A stretch of 64,000 nt of DNA. Source: Kistimonas sp964291485. GTDB lineage: Bacteria > Pseudomonadota > Gammaproteobacteria > Pseudomonadales > Endozoicomonadaceae. The DNA is taken from NCBI GenBank assembly GCA_964291485.2, contig OZ220224.1, positions 372,001 through 436,000 of the forward strand. The letters run 5' to 3'. The translations under genes and the position numbers were made by a program. Shown here in pieces: positions 1 to 8,751 of this stretch. Position 1 is the stretch's first letter, and every line of letters begins with the position of its first letter. The notes below the pieces were generated by a model. It did not search any database, was not told the DNA's origin, and saw only the letters and a list, made by a program, of their open reading frames with translations.

Positions 1-2757
1 TATATTGAGTCAACACGACATGTTAGGGTCACAGCAGAACATCTCAGGTCTCTTAATACATTCTTTGATCTCCCCATTGATAAGGTGGTTTACCAAAGCG
101 ATTGTGATAAAAAAACACTACCCAAGGGCTTTGTGCGTTATAGATTAAAACCTTATTTAAAGGAGCAATGGAATAAATGGGAGAATGATGACCGTTCTAT
201 CGCTATTCAGGCTCAAGGCCAAGATGAGAGTTTTGATATTGATGACACTGATGACGATGATGAGTCAATAGGTCAGGATCATTCATCATACATACTACCT
301 GAGGAACAAGCTGAATTAGATAGCGTACATGAAATTATTGAACGGCTTACATGGTTAGATGAAGAAATTGACCGTCTGTTTGATCAATATGGTGTTAATA
401 AAAACGATGATGCTTCACTAACACCTGAGAAGTTAATGCGTGTCATATATGAGTTGCACCAATTGTTTTTGGAAGAGAATTCACTCGCTAGCGTTGCCAG
501 TGAACTTGATGCACCTGTGAGTGGAGAAGAAAATGATCGTACAGTTAGGGAAGCAATTATAAAACTGACGTCTAACTTTCAGGAATATCTTTATGAAAAG
601 TCAAAATCGGAAAAGAAGAGTTTTTATGAAAAAATACGCCGGTTTGTAGATGATATCATTCAATGCTGGGCAAGAAATAAACGTATTATTGTATTTAACG
701 CAGTTGACATGTTAATTGGTGCTTTAGTATCGATTTTAATAGTGAATTTGATCATTGCTGGAATAATTTATATTGTGTCAGCTACTACTACGTTGGTGAC
801 ATTGCGTCTGATTATTTTCGGATGGCATTCTACAAGGGAAGCTATACATAAATCAAAGATACAGGCATTGCAGAATAATATTGAGGCTATCGAGTCAACT
901 ATCGAGGAACAGAGCGAGCGTTTGGAAGCAATGCGTAAGGCGAATGTTTCTTATGATGATCAGGCGATGGTGCAAGCTCAGCGTATATTGGATCAGTCAG
1001 AAAAGGAACTCCATCAACATAGATGCCAATTACTTGGGCGTAAGGCATATCTTGCAGAAAAAATTAATATAACAGAGGCACTGATTTCTGAACGTCGGGA
1101 GTTCGATAGACTCACTGAGGAAATTGAACTGAGCAAAGGTCAGCTGGATGGTTCATTAGATGCAGAGATCGGTTATGCAAAAAAACTGGCAAAGCTTAAA
1201 CAACAGGAAGATCGCTTGGGAGCGGCAATGGAGCCAGTGAGTAAAACGATAAGCTATGCCTATGAAGCTTACACATATAATAAATCTAAGATTGAGAAGG
1301 ATCTGCGAATTATATTAGAAGCGAATTCACCGTTTTTTGGGGAAGGCGTTGATCAAGAAAGAGTCAGTGATGAAGATTTATGGCGTATTTTTTCGAAAGC
1401 GATTCAACAAAAAGGAGAGTTTGAGCCACAGCCCACGCGTAAAAAAATCTGGCGTTTTTTAGCGGGTCCAAAACTGATACAACAATTGGTTGAAGAGGCC
1501 TTGCATGAAAATGATCAAGATGAGCGTGCCATGTTGGCTAAATTCTGCGAAGAAGTTCAAGAGCTGACACCTGAAAATTATATAATGATTCATGCAAGGA
1601 ACCTGGATGATGCAGTCAATCAACTTAAACAGGATCCAAAGCGGAGTGTCAGATGCTGGCCGATAGATTGTGAGAGTGATGTTCGAATAAAGGCAAAGGA
1701 ATTTAGTGGATTGGGTTCGTTGCCACTTGCCCGTATGGGGGGGGCTCAAACAACGGAGGCAGCTGCTACGAATGTTTCTCCGATTCTGTTACCGGGATCG
1801 TCAAACGATATGGACAATAATCAAGAGCACGATATGCATGATTTTTACATTATGGAACAGAGAGGCAATAAGGATTATACATGTAATGTTAATTTACTGC
1901 TCTCGGATTGGCTTGACAGAGTGAGGAATGGAATAAGAATTGATCAAGTGGTCCAAACGCAGTCGCAGCGGCTTGATAGAGAACATATTATCGGTGGGTT
2001 AAAAGAAAGTTGGGATACCTTTGTCGCTTTCCTTAGTTACTATTTCCGAAGAGCCCTTTATCGATGGCATGAAGCTGGTTTTACAACGGCTTTAGTGTCA
2101 GGTACTACCGTCAGTGCTACTAGCGTTTTGAAGGCTACATTTCCTAACCCCGGTGCGGCGGGGGGGCTGGGTATTGTATTATGGTTTTGCTTTAGACACT
2201 TTGGTTCTTGGCTTGACAGAAAGAATGACAGGATAAATAAAGGGCTGACTGATGCTCGTGAACGTCTGATGGTATCGTATGATGCGCCTTCTGATGTGCC
2301 TGATCAGACTGAGGCATCAACATCTGCGGGTAGGAAAGGACAAACACCTGTCACTGATAACCGAACATCTGAGGGTACGGGTTACTTTAACTTAGGTGTA
2401 CTGTCAGATAATGAAATCGCACAGTTATCTGAAGATGAATGGCGGGCCCTGAGGCGGCAAACAAAACATACCATTCAAGAAATTACGCCGCTTGTAGAAG
2501 CCTTAAATGAGGTACAGATACAGCTTGAACGTTTGGTTGAAGATAGTCGTCAATCTCGGGATGTAACCGTTGCAGATAGAGAAAAAGTAGCTTGTCTGTT
2601 GTTACGCTATACCCTGTTGACTCGTCGTATAGAAAGCACGATCAAAGTGCCAGAACAGGCAAACTATGAACTGGTTCGTCACGTACATCGCATTAACAAG
2701 CGAGTGAGGCATGTGTATACACCGAATCAGAAACCTATGATTCCTGCTGCCGTATGA
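1..2757 (+). CDS. Large membrane-spanning, coiled-coil protein of unknown function (5' end outside window)
   Basis: The frame is open from the first base (TAT ATT GAG ...), so the GTG at 85 is unlikely to be the real start and the gene begins before the window; at least 918 residues are encoded. No known family was recognised. Visible parts, numbered from the GTG: an acidic stretch (DDTDDDDES) near residue 55; a long hydrophobic region around 205-250 that could hold one or two membrane passes; a coiled coil rich in E, Q, K and R from about 255 to 350; a second hydrophobic Gly/Ala-rich region around 670-715; and a helical C-terminus. Codon use is AT-rich compared with the neighbouring ppk1 and resembles the other effector-like genes in the window. 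It converges on ppk1 with a hairpin between them. A host-directed or membrane-remodelling role is only a guess. Confidence 0.75.
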   Translation, partial: YIESTRHVRVTAEHLRSLNTFFDLPIDKVVYQSDCDKKTLPKGFVRYRLKPYLKEQWNKWENDDRSIAIQAQGQDESFDIDDTDDDDESIGQDHSSYILPEEQAELDSVHEIIERLTWLDEEIDRLFDQYGVNKNDDASLTPEKLMRVIYELHQLFLEENSLASVASELDAPVSGEENDRTVREAIIKLTSNFQEYLYEKSKSEKKSFYEKIRRFVDDIIQCWARNKRIIVFNAVDMLIGALVSILIVNLIIAGIIYIVSATTTLVTLRLIIFGWHSTREAIHKSKIQALQNNIEAIESTIEEQSERLEAMRKANVSYDDQAMVQAQRILDQSEKELHQHRCQLLGRKAYLAEKINITEALISERREFDRLTEEIELSKGQLDGSLDAEIGYAKKLAKLKQQEDRLGAAMEPVSKTISYAYEAYTYNKSKIEKDLRIILEANSPFFGEGVDQERVSDEDLWRIFSKAIQQKGEFEPQPTRKKIWRFLAGPKLIQQLVEEALHENDQDERAMLAKFCEEVQELTPENYIMIHARNLDDAVNQLKQDPKRSVRCWPIDCESDVRIKAKEFSGLGSLPLARMGGAQTTEAAATNVSPILLPGSSNDMDNNQEHDMHDFYIMEQRGNKDYTCNVNLLLSDWLDRVRNGIRIDQVVQTQSQRLDREHIIGGLKESWDTFVAFLSYYFRRALYRWHEAGFTTALVSGTTVSATSVLKATFPNPGAAGGLGIVLWFCFRHFGSWLDRKNDRINKGLTDARERLMVSYDAPSDVPDQTEASTSAGRKGQTPVTDNRTSEGTGYFNLGVLSDNEIAQLSEDEWRALRRQTKHTIQEITPLVEALNEVQIQLERLVEDSRQSRDVTVADREKVACLLLRYTLLTRRIESTIKVPEQANYELVRHVHRINKRVRHVYTPNQKPMIPAAV

Positions 2758-2806
2758 CGAGGATCGGTGAAATGGCAGTGCGCTGGATGCTCTGTCTTTT
2801 AAGCCA

Positions 2807-2838
2807 TAAGGCCATCAGCAATACAGCAGATGGCCTTA
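2807..2838. terminator. Bidirectional hairpin terminator between convergent genes
   Basis: A perfect 10-bp stem (TAAGGCCATC pairing with GATGGCCTTA) with a 12-nt loop sits between the convergent large gene and ppk1. A-rich and T-rich sequence flanks it, so it could end transcription from both sides. Confidence 0.7.
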
Positions 2839-2860
2839 ATAAAAGATTGATGTTTTCGTT

Positions 2861-4987
2861 TTAGCTTGCCAATGTTTCCAGCAATGCCTGCTGGGCATTT
2901 CTGGGCTTCTGGTTTCTCACCGGACGACTTTGTTCATAACTGCCGTCAGAGAGTAGTTTCCAGCTACCGGTGTTATCCGTCAGATACAAGTCCAGTTCCT
3001 TTTTGATACGGGTAGCGAGCCTGGGATTCTCAATAGGGAAGCAGGCTTCCACCCGATGGTCCAGGTTACGGATCATCAAGTCTGCGCTGGAGCAGAAAAC
3101 CTTGGGTTCGGTGTCATTCTGGAAGAAATACACACGGGTATGCTCCAGGAAACGTCCGACAATCGAGCGAACCCGGATGTTGTCTGATAACCCTTCAATG
3201 CCGGGGCGCAGGCTGCAGATACCGCGAATCACCAGATCAATCTTCACGCCGGCCTGTGAGGCTTTATAGAGCGCCTTGATGACATTGGCTTCGGTCAATG
3301 CATTGGCCTTGAGAATGATGCGGGCCGGGCGTCCTTCCCGTGCATTCTCTGCTTCCCGGTTGATCAGGTCTATCAGGTTTTTCTTCAACGTGAACGGCGC
3401 ATGGAAAAGCTTCTTGACCCGTACAGCCTTGCCCATACCGGTCAGCTGCTGGAAGACCTTATGTACGTCGTTGGTCAGGTCCTTGTCGCAGGTCATCAGG
3501 CTGTAATCGGTATACAGTCGTGCATTCACGGCGTGATAGTTACCGGTACCCAGGTGGGCATAACGAACGATCCGGCGGCCTTCCCGTCGGACTATCAGCA
3601 TTAGTTTGGTATGGGTTTTATAGCCAACCACACCATAGACGACGATGGCTCCTGCTTCTTGAAGGCGACGGGCCAGTTTCAGGTTATCCTCCTCGTCAAA
3701 GCGGGCGCGGATTTCGACGACAACGGTGACCTCTTTGCCATGTCGCGCCGCTTCTACGAGGGCGTCCACCATCTCTGAATTGGCACCGGTTCGGTAGAGT
3801 GTCTGCTTGATGGCCAGAACATGCGGATCCTTGGCCGCCTGACGCAGCAGGTCGACCACGGGCGTAAACGTCTGGAATGGATGCAGCAGTAAAACATCTT
3901 CCTGCTGAATCGTATCAAACAGCCTGTCGCTGTTCTTGGGAAGTCCCTTGGGAAAGCCCGGGCTAAACGGCCGGAACTGCAAGTCGGTATGAGTGGGTGA
4001 ATTGCAGACATCCATCAGGCGCGTCAGGTTGACGGGGCCGTTGACTTCGTACAATTCATTCTCTGTTAATGCAAACTGTCGCAGCAGGAAATCCGCCAGC
4101 GGACGAGGGCAGTTATCCGCCACTTCCAGCCGTACCGCATCGCCATAACGTCGGGCCAGCAACTCACCCTGGAGGGCTGAGGCCAGATCGTCCACTTCAT
4201 CATCCAGACTCAGGTCGCTGTTCCGGGTGATACGGAACTGGTAACAGCCCTTGATGGTCATGCCCGGGAAGAGGTCTTCCGCATGCTGGTGGATAATGGA
4301 AGACAGGAATAAATAATTCTCGCCGCCTTTTTCGCACAGGTGATCCGGCAGCTGGACAATACGGGGCAAAGAGCGTGGCGCCGGGATAATCGCCATACCG
4401 GTTTCACGACCAAAGGCGTCTTTCCCTTCCAGCTCAACAATAAAGTTCAGGATCTTGTTGGCCAGTCGTGGGAAGGGATGCGCGGGATCCAGACCAATGG
4501 GGCTGATGATCGGCATGACCTGCTGGAAGAAAAAGTTTTTCACCCAGGATGCCTGTTTCTCCGTCAACTGATGACGGCGAATGAAGCGTATACCCTGATT
4601 GGCCAGAGCCGGAAGCATGACGTCATTCAGGATGGCATATTGGCGGGTAACATGCTCATGGGTCAGTCGGCTGATTTCTTTAAGGACTTCGGTAGGCTGC
4701 ATGCCATCCAGCCCGACCTGCTCACGCGCAAATTCAATCTGCTGCTTGAGGCCTGAGACGCGGATCTCAAAGAATTCATCCATGTTACTGGAGAAGATTA
4801 GCAGGAAGCGCAAACGCTCCAGCAGGGGATAGTCTTCATTGAGTGCCTGTTCGAGCACCCGTATGTTGAACTGCAAATGGCTGAGTTCCCGGTTGATGTA
4901 ATACTCCGGGTTATCCAGATCGCTGATGACCGGAGGAGCCGGAATATCAGCAGTCGCCTGTTCAGTGGAACTGGCCGTTTCTGTCAT
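2861..4987 (-). CDS. ppk1: Polyphosphate kinase 1
   Basis: Polyphosphate kinase reversibly polymerises the gamma phosphate of ATP into polyphosphate and is usually membrane-associated. The 708 residues match the family's usual length. The N-terminal domain begins YINRELSHLQFN (about residues 30-41). The two phospholipase D-like halves carry the expected catalytic histidines: YKTHTKLML around H459 (autophosphorylation site) with LGTGNYH at 479-485, and GRFLEHTR around H616 after RGICSLRPG at 588-596. The ATG at 4987 is preceded by GGGAGGACCT at good spacing. No ppx exopolyphosphatase lies next to it; hemB is upstream on the same strand about 110 bp away. Confidence 0.97.
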   Translation of the reverse strand: MTETASSTEQATADIPAPPVISDLDNPEYYINRELSHLQFNIRVLEQALNEDYPLLERLRFLLIFSSNMDEFFEIRVSGLKQQIEFAREQVGLDGMQPTEVLKEISRLTHEHVTRQYAILNDVMLPALANQGIRFIRRHQLTEKQASWVKNFFFQQVMPIISPIGLDPAHPFPRLANKILNFIVELEGKDAFGRETGMAIIPAPRSLPRIVQLPDHLCEKGGENYLFLSSIIHQHAEDLFPGMTIKGCYQFRITRNSDLSLDDEVDDLASALQGELLARRYGDAVRLEVADNCPRPLADFLLRQFALTENELYEVNGPVNLTRLMDVCNSPTHTDLQFRPFSPGFPKGLPKNSDRLFDTIQQEDVLLLHPFQTFTPVVDLLRQAAKDPHVLAIKQTLYRTGANSEMVDALVEAARHGKEVTVVVEIRARFDEEDNLKLARRLQEAGAIVVYGVVGYKTHTKLMLIVRREGRRIVRYAHLGTGNYHAVNARLYTDYSLMTCDKDLTNDVHKVFQQLTGMGKAVRVKKLFHAPFTLKKNLIDLINREAENAREGRPARIILKANALTEANVIKALYKASQAGVKIDLVIRGICSLRPGIEGLSDNIRVRSIVGRFLEHTRVYFFQNDTEPKVFCSSADLMIRNLDHRVEACFPIENPRLATRIKKELDLYLTDNTGSWKLLSDGSYEQSRPVRNQKPRNAQQALLETLAS

Positions 4988-5097
4988 AGGTCCTCCCTGC
5001 TTGTTCTGATGTCAGGTGTTTCAGCGTACATGGCCGGCTCTTGATGACAGTTGTCGTAAGCCAGCCTTACAGTATAACAATCCCCTGATGAGTAACT

Positions 5098-6108
5098 TCA
5101 GGCGTTGCCTGAAAGCCACTCCGCCGCTTTCACGGCATAATATGTCAGGATGGCGTCGGCGCCGGCCCGTTTAAAGGCGGTCAGGGACTCCATCATGACT
5201 TTTTCTTCTTCCAGCCAGCCATTTTGTACGGCAGCCATATGCATGGCGTACTCACCGCTGACCTGGTAGACAAAGGTAGGTACCTTGAATTCGGTTTTGA
5301 CCCGGTGCACGATGTCCAGGTAAGGCATGCCCGGTTTGATCATCACCATGTCCGCCCCTTCCTGCAGGTCAAGTGCGACTTCATGCAGGGCCTCATCACT
5401 GTTGGCGGGATCCATCTGGTAATTGAACTTGTTGCCCCCGGCCAGGTTGGCTGCGGAACCGACCGCATGGCGGAACGGCCCGTAGTAGCTGGAGGCATAC
5501 TTGGCGGAATAGGCCAGAATCTTTGTGTTGGTGTGGCTGTCGCTTTCCAGGGCTGCACGAATGGCGCCGATGCGGCCGTCCATCATATCGGAGGGGGCGA
5601 CAATATCCGCACCCGCTGCCGCATGGGATAGCGCCTGCCTCACCAGCGCCTCGACGGTCTCATCGTTCATGACATAACCGCTATCGTCGATAATGCCGTC
5701 CTGCCCGTGGGTAGTGAAGGGATCAAGGGCAACATCGGTAATTACGCCCAGTTGCGGGAACCGTTCTTTCAAGGCATGGACGGCGCGTTGGGCCAGTCCG
5801 TCGGGGTTCCAGGCTTCCCGGGCATCCAGCGATTTCTTATCGGTCGGTGTCACGGGGAACAGGGCGACAGCCGGAATACCCAGTTCAACCCAGCGCTCCG
5901 CATCCTTGATCAGCTCATCGACGCTCAGACGCTCAATACCCGGCATGGGTGTGCAGTGGTCACGCTGGCCCTGGCCTTCCAGGACAAACACCGGGTAGAT
6001 CAGGTCATCTACCGTCAGACGGTTTTCCCGCATCAGGCGTCGGGAAAAGTCATCGAAGCGCATACGACGAGGCCGGGTGGAGGGAAAGGCGCGCTGAACA
6101 GGTTTCAC
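5098..6108 (-). CDS. hemB: Delta-aminolevulinic acid dehydratase (porphobilinogen synthase)
   Basis: This enzyme condenses two 5-aminolevulinate molecules to porphobilinogen in tetrapyrrole synthesis. The 336 residues include both Schiff-base lysines, K203 in YSAKYAS and K258 in MIKPGMPYLD. The metal loop reads DVALDPFTTHG (about 125-135). Its acidic residues replace the cysteines of the zinc type, so this is the magnesium-dependent form known from Pseudomonas. The start is GTG at 6108, supported by AAGGAAG seven to eight bases upstream; the next in-frame ATG would remove the N-terminal arm. It is followed on the same strand by ppk1, the same neighbour order seen in several pseudomonads. Confidence 0.97.
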   Translation of the reverse strand: MKPVQRAFPSTRPRRMRFDDFSRRLMRENRLTVDDLIYPVFVLEGQGQRDHCTPMPGIERLSVDELIKDAERWVELGIPAVALFPVTPTDKKSLDAREAWNPDGLAQRAVHALKERFPQLGVITDVALDPFTTHGQDGIIDDSGYVMNDETVEALVRQALSHAAAGADIVAPSDMMDGRIGAIRAALESDSHTNTKILAYSAKYASSYYGPFRHAVGSAANLAGGNKFNYQMDPANSDEALHEVALDLQEGADMVMIKPGMPYLDIVHRVKTEFKVPTFVYQVSGEYAMHMAAVQNGWLEEEKVMMESLTAFKRAGADAILTYYAVKAAEWLSGNA

Positions 6109-6339
6109 GGTTTACTTCCTTATGCGTCACAGGATGCCGGGAACGGTTGCGCTATTATGAAGCGTTTGCCGGACAAGCTGAATGGTTTTGTACGTATTGT
6201 GGCAGAATAACCGCGCTTGTGCGGATCTGGCGTCTCATCAATACTGCATAAAGAGGCAAGTTGGCGTGAATCCATCGTCGGACGTTATCCGTAGAGGAAT
6301 TAAACGGCGGTTAGTGTACCGGTCATTGCAAGGATTAGG

Positions 6340-7047
6340 ATGATGAGCAAGAAAAGAGTGCTGTTATTGCTGGCGATTGTTGCGGCCATTGGTGTTTTTT
6401 ATGTATTTGATTTACAGCAGTACCTGAGTCGGGACTTTTTCCAGCAGCTTTATCAGGAGAGCCCGGTGCTAACCGTTGGAATCTTCTTCCTGGCCTATGT
6501 GGCGGTGACGGGACTCTCCCTGCCCGGTGCGGCACTGATGACCCTGATCGGGGGAGCGATATTCGGGTTCTGGGTTGGCCTGCTGGTCATCTCGTTTGCC
6601 AGTACGATGGGTGCCACGTTAGCTTTCCTGTTTTCCCGGGCGCTGTTACAGGAATCTGTGCAGAAGAAATTCGGCAATTATCTGGCAACCGTCAACGATG
6701 GCATTGAGAAAGACGGTGCTTTTTACCTGTTTACCTTGCGCCTGATACCGGCTATTCCGTTTTTTATTATCAACCTGGTGATGGGGCTGACACCAATCCG
6801 GGCCTGGACGTTTTACTGGGTCAGCCAGGTTGGCATGTTGGCCGGTACCATGGTGTATGTGAATGCCGGGGCTCAGCTGGGGCAGGTGGAAGAGTTAAGT
6901 GTCAGCGGTATTTTAACGCCCGGCCTGATCGCATCCTTTGTCCTGTTGGCAGCATTCCCGTGGGTGGTTCGTCAGGTGATGGCCAAGGTAAAAGAGCACA
7001 GGGATCCCAAGGAGAGCGATCCGGCCGCTAGTAATGAGCAGGAATAA
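6340..7047 (+). CDS. TVP38/TMEM64 (DedA-like) membrane protein
   Basis: A 235-residue polytopic inner-membrane protein of the TVP38/TMEM64, SNARE-associated or VTT-domain family. The N-terminal membrane segment is at residues 6-23. The core then shows the family pattern: GLSLPGAALMTLIGGAIFG (58-76), a glycine-rich re-entrant region, FTLRLIPAIPFFIINLVMG (about 131-149) with the conserved arginine and proline, and the segment following TPIRAWTFYWVSQ. Family members are lipid scramblases or are implicated in envelope homeostasis; the substrate here is unknown. Two adjacent ATGs (6340 and 6343) follow AAGGATTAGG. The C-terminal tail is charged and disordered (EHRDPKESDP). It is divergent from hemB. 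Confidence 0.88.
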   Translation: MMSKKRVLLLLAIVAAIGVFYVFDLQQYLSRDFFQQLYQESPVLTVGIFFLAYVAVTGLSLPGAALMTLIGGAIFGFWVGLLVISFASTMGATLAFLFSRALLQESVQKKFGNYLATVNDGIEKDGAFYLFTLRLIPAIPFFIINLVMGLTPIRAWTFYWVSQVGMLAGTMVYVNAGAQLGQVEELSVSGILTPGLIASFVLLAAFPWVVRQVMAKVKEHRDPKESDPAASNEQE

Positions 7048-7059
7048 AGTCTTCTAAAC

Positions 7060-7104
7060 AACACCAGCCATTTAAATAGTCATATTTATTGGCCGGTGTT
7101 TTTC
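7060..7104 (+). terminator. Rho-independent terminator after the TVP38 gene
   Basis: AACACCAGCCA pairs with TGGCCGGTGTT (10 of 11 positions) across a 19-nt loop and is followed by a T-run, 12 bp after the stop codon. Confidence 0.75.
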
Positions 7105-7239
7105 TTTGTTTTATTGGTATTCTGGCAGGATGACTTTTGTCTTATTCTTAGGCAGAGAGAGATGCTTTAGACTGTACTTATTCATTATAGTTTCTTCAAA
7201 TAAGTATTATTCAATGGAATGGATTGAGAGCTTAATATA

Positions 7240-8706
7240 ATGTTTAGAAATATATCTGACGTCTTAAAGTCTTCTGCTGAAGTTCTAGAGAAATTGAATG
7301 ATCAGGGTGACAAAAGTAAGTGGCGTTCCCTGGATAGGAAAAGGGTAAATACGTCAGACGGACGACGTGTTTATAAACTGGTTGAAGTGAAAGGTTTTTT
7401 TTCTTATCTGGTAAATCATGTTAAATACTTATTCTTTGCTTCTGATTATAAAAAGAGCATGGAGGAAGTATTAAATACACCTAAAATAGAAAAAAACTTA
7501 AAAGACCGACGTGTCGCTGATGTTAATGCGGGAGTTGTTCCTGCCGTGAGAAACATACAAGGTAAAGAAGTATTGCCAACGATTACAGGGCGGCAGGAAA
7601 TAAGTAATCAGGCAACACTTTCGACAGATCATACCGCGGACTCAGATTATGAAACAGCCAGTGATATTAGTGAGGTATCTGACCTATTAGATAGAGATGA
7701 AATGGAACCTGCATATGATGCCCGTCGTACAGAGGATGATGCGGGCTATGCCGATGATCCTGTGATATATGGTCATTCAAGCGCTGTAACTGACAGGTCC
7801 GACGACCACGCGCCTGGCACCCTTGAATCCGATTCGTCATTTACTCCATTGTCTTATGATGCATCGCCTGATACTGAGACGCTCGATCGTGAACTCCAAC
7901 AGGCATTAGCGCGCAGCAGAATGACTGAAATAACGGATGAGGAAAGACGAAGTGCCAGGGAGGCAAATGACATAGAGGAAGCAATGCGTCGTAGCAATGC
8001 TACCTTTCTTGAAGAAAATGATACTGATTTGGCACAAGCGTTAGCGCTCAGCCATGAAACTCTACACTCTGATGAACTGAAACGTCAGGCCTCAGAGCAG
8101 AAGAGGATAGAGGAAACCGCGCATCATAGCACACAACATCCCCTGCCTGATGGAGACGATGCCGACCTGGTGCAGGCTCTCGTTGCCAGTAAACACTCGG
8201 AGGCAGAGGATCAGGAAAAGAGAGCAAGACAGGAACAACAGGCAGCAATTCTATTGAAGAAATATGACCGTGATATTGTCAGGACTGTTCGTGATGGGGA
8301 TTGTTTTTATGATGGCATGGCCAAGATGCATGGTCACTCAAGTGTGATGAACCTGAGAAATAAATGTTATCAAGAAGGACTAAACAGCTTGAGAGGAAAC
8401 GGTAAGATTGAGATACCAAAAGCTTATGACGAGTTTTTTAAACCTCAAATTGAGCAGTTAAAAAAGGCAAAAAATTATGCTGAGCAAATTGATATCCGTC
8501 TGATGGCTGTTGTTGAACACTGTACAATTATTGTTTGTGACCTCAACGAGCGTGTAATGAGTGTGGTTGACGCGGATGGCGGCCTTGAGGAGTATCCCCA
8601 AAAATCGTTAAGGGATGTTATGCGGCAATCTCCTGATGCAGAGCTCTTCGTACTGGCTACTGGTAAGAGCGAACACTACATAGGAAGTACAAAGAGGCAG
8701 CCATAA
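7240..8706 (+). CDS. OTU-family cysteine protease with ubiquitin-interacting motifs (putative host-directed deubiquitinase)
   Basis: The 488-residue protein ends in an OTU-type cysteine protease module: RDGDCFYDGMA places D352 and catalytic C355, and SEHYIG places the catalytic histidine at H479. Upstream lie four segments matching the ubiquitin-interacting-motif pattern (acidic run, then Ala-x-x-x-Ser): ELQQALARS (218-226), DIEEAMRRS (244-252), DLAQALALS (263-271) and DLVQALVAS (309-317). UIMs bind ubiquitin, which bacteria lack, so a role inside eukaryotic cells is the simplest inference. The N-terminus is polar and basic, with an acidic, Ser-rich linker at 130-210. Upstream DNA is AT-rich, and GAGAG precedes the ATG. 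The last ~190 residues are nearly identical to the end of the OTU gene at 43268-47464. Activity and secretion route are unproven. Confidence 0.85.
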   Translation: MFRNISDVLKSSAEVLEKLNDQGDKSKWRSLDRKRVNTSDGRRVYKLVEVKGFFSYLVNHVKYLFFASDYKKSMEEVLNTPKIEKNLKDRRVADVNAGVVPAVRNIQGKEVLPTITGRQEISNQATLSTDHTADSDYETASDISEVSDLLDRDEMEPAYDARRTEDDAGYADDPVIYGHSSAVTDRSDDHAPGTLESDSSFTPLSYDASPDTETLDRELQQALARSRMTEITDEERRSAREANDIEEAMRRSNATFLEENDTDLAQALALSHETLHSDELKRQASEQKRIEETAHHSTQHPLPDGDDADLVQALVASKHSEAEDQEKRARQEQQAAILLKKYDRDIVRTVRDGDCFYDGMAKMHGHSSVMNLRNKCYQEGLNSLRGNGKIEIPKAYDEFFKPQIEQLKKAKNYAEQIDIRLMAVVEHCTIIVCDLNERVMSVVDADGGLEEYPQKSLRDVMRQSPDAELFVLATGKSEHYIGSTKRQP

Positions 8707-8751
8707 CAACTTTTGGTGATGTTCATGAGAGTCGATCAGTATTGCCTGATC

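Noticed and set aside
8733..8751. Small inverted repeat GATCAG/CTGATC between the OTU and protease genes
   Set aside because: Only a 6-bp stem without a T-run; too weak to call a terminator.
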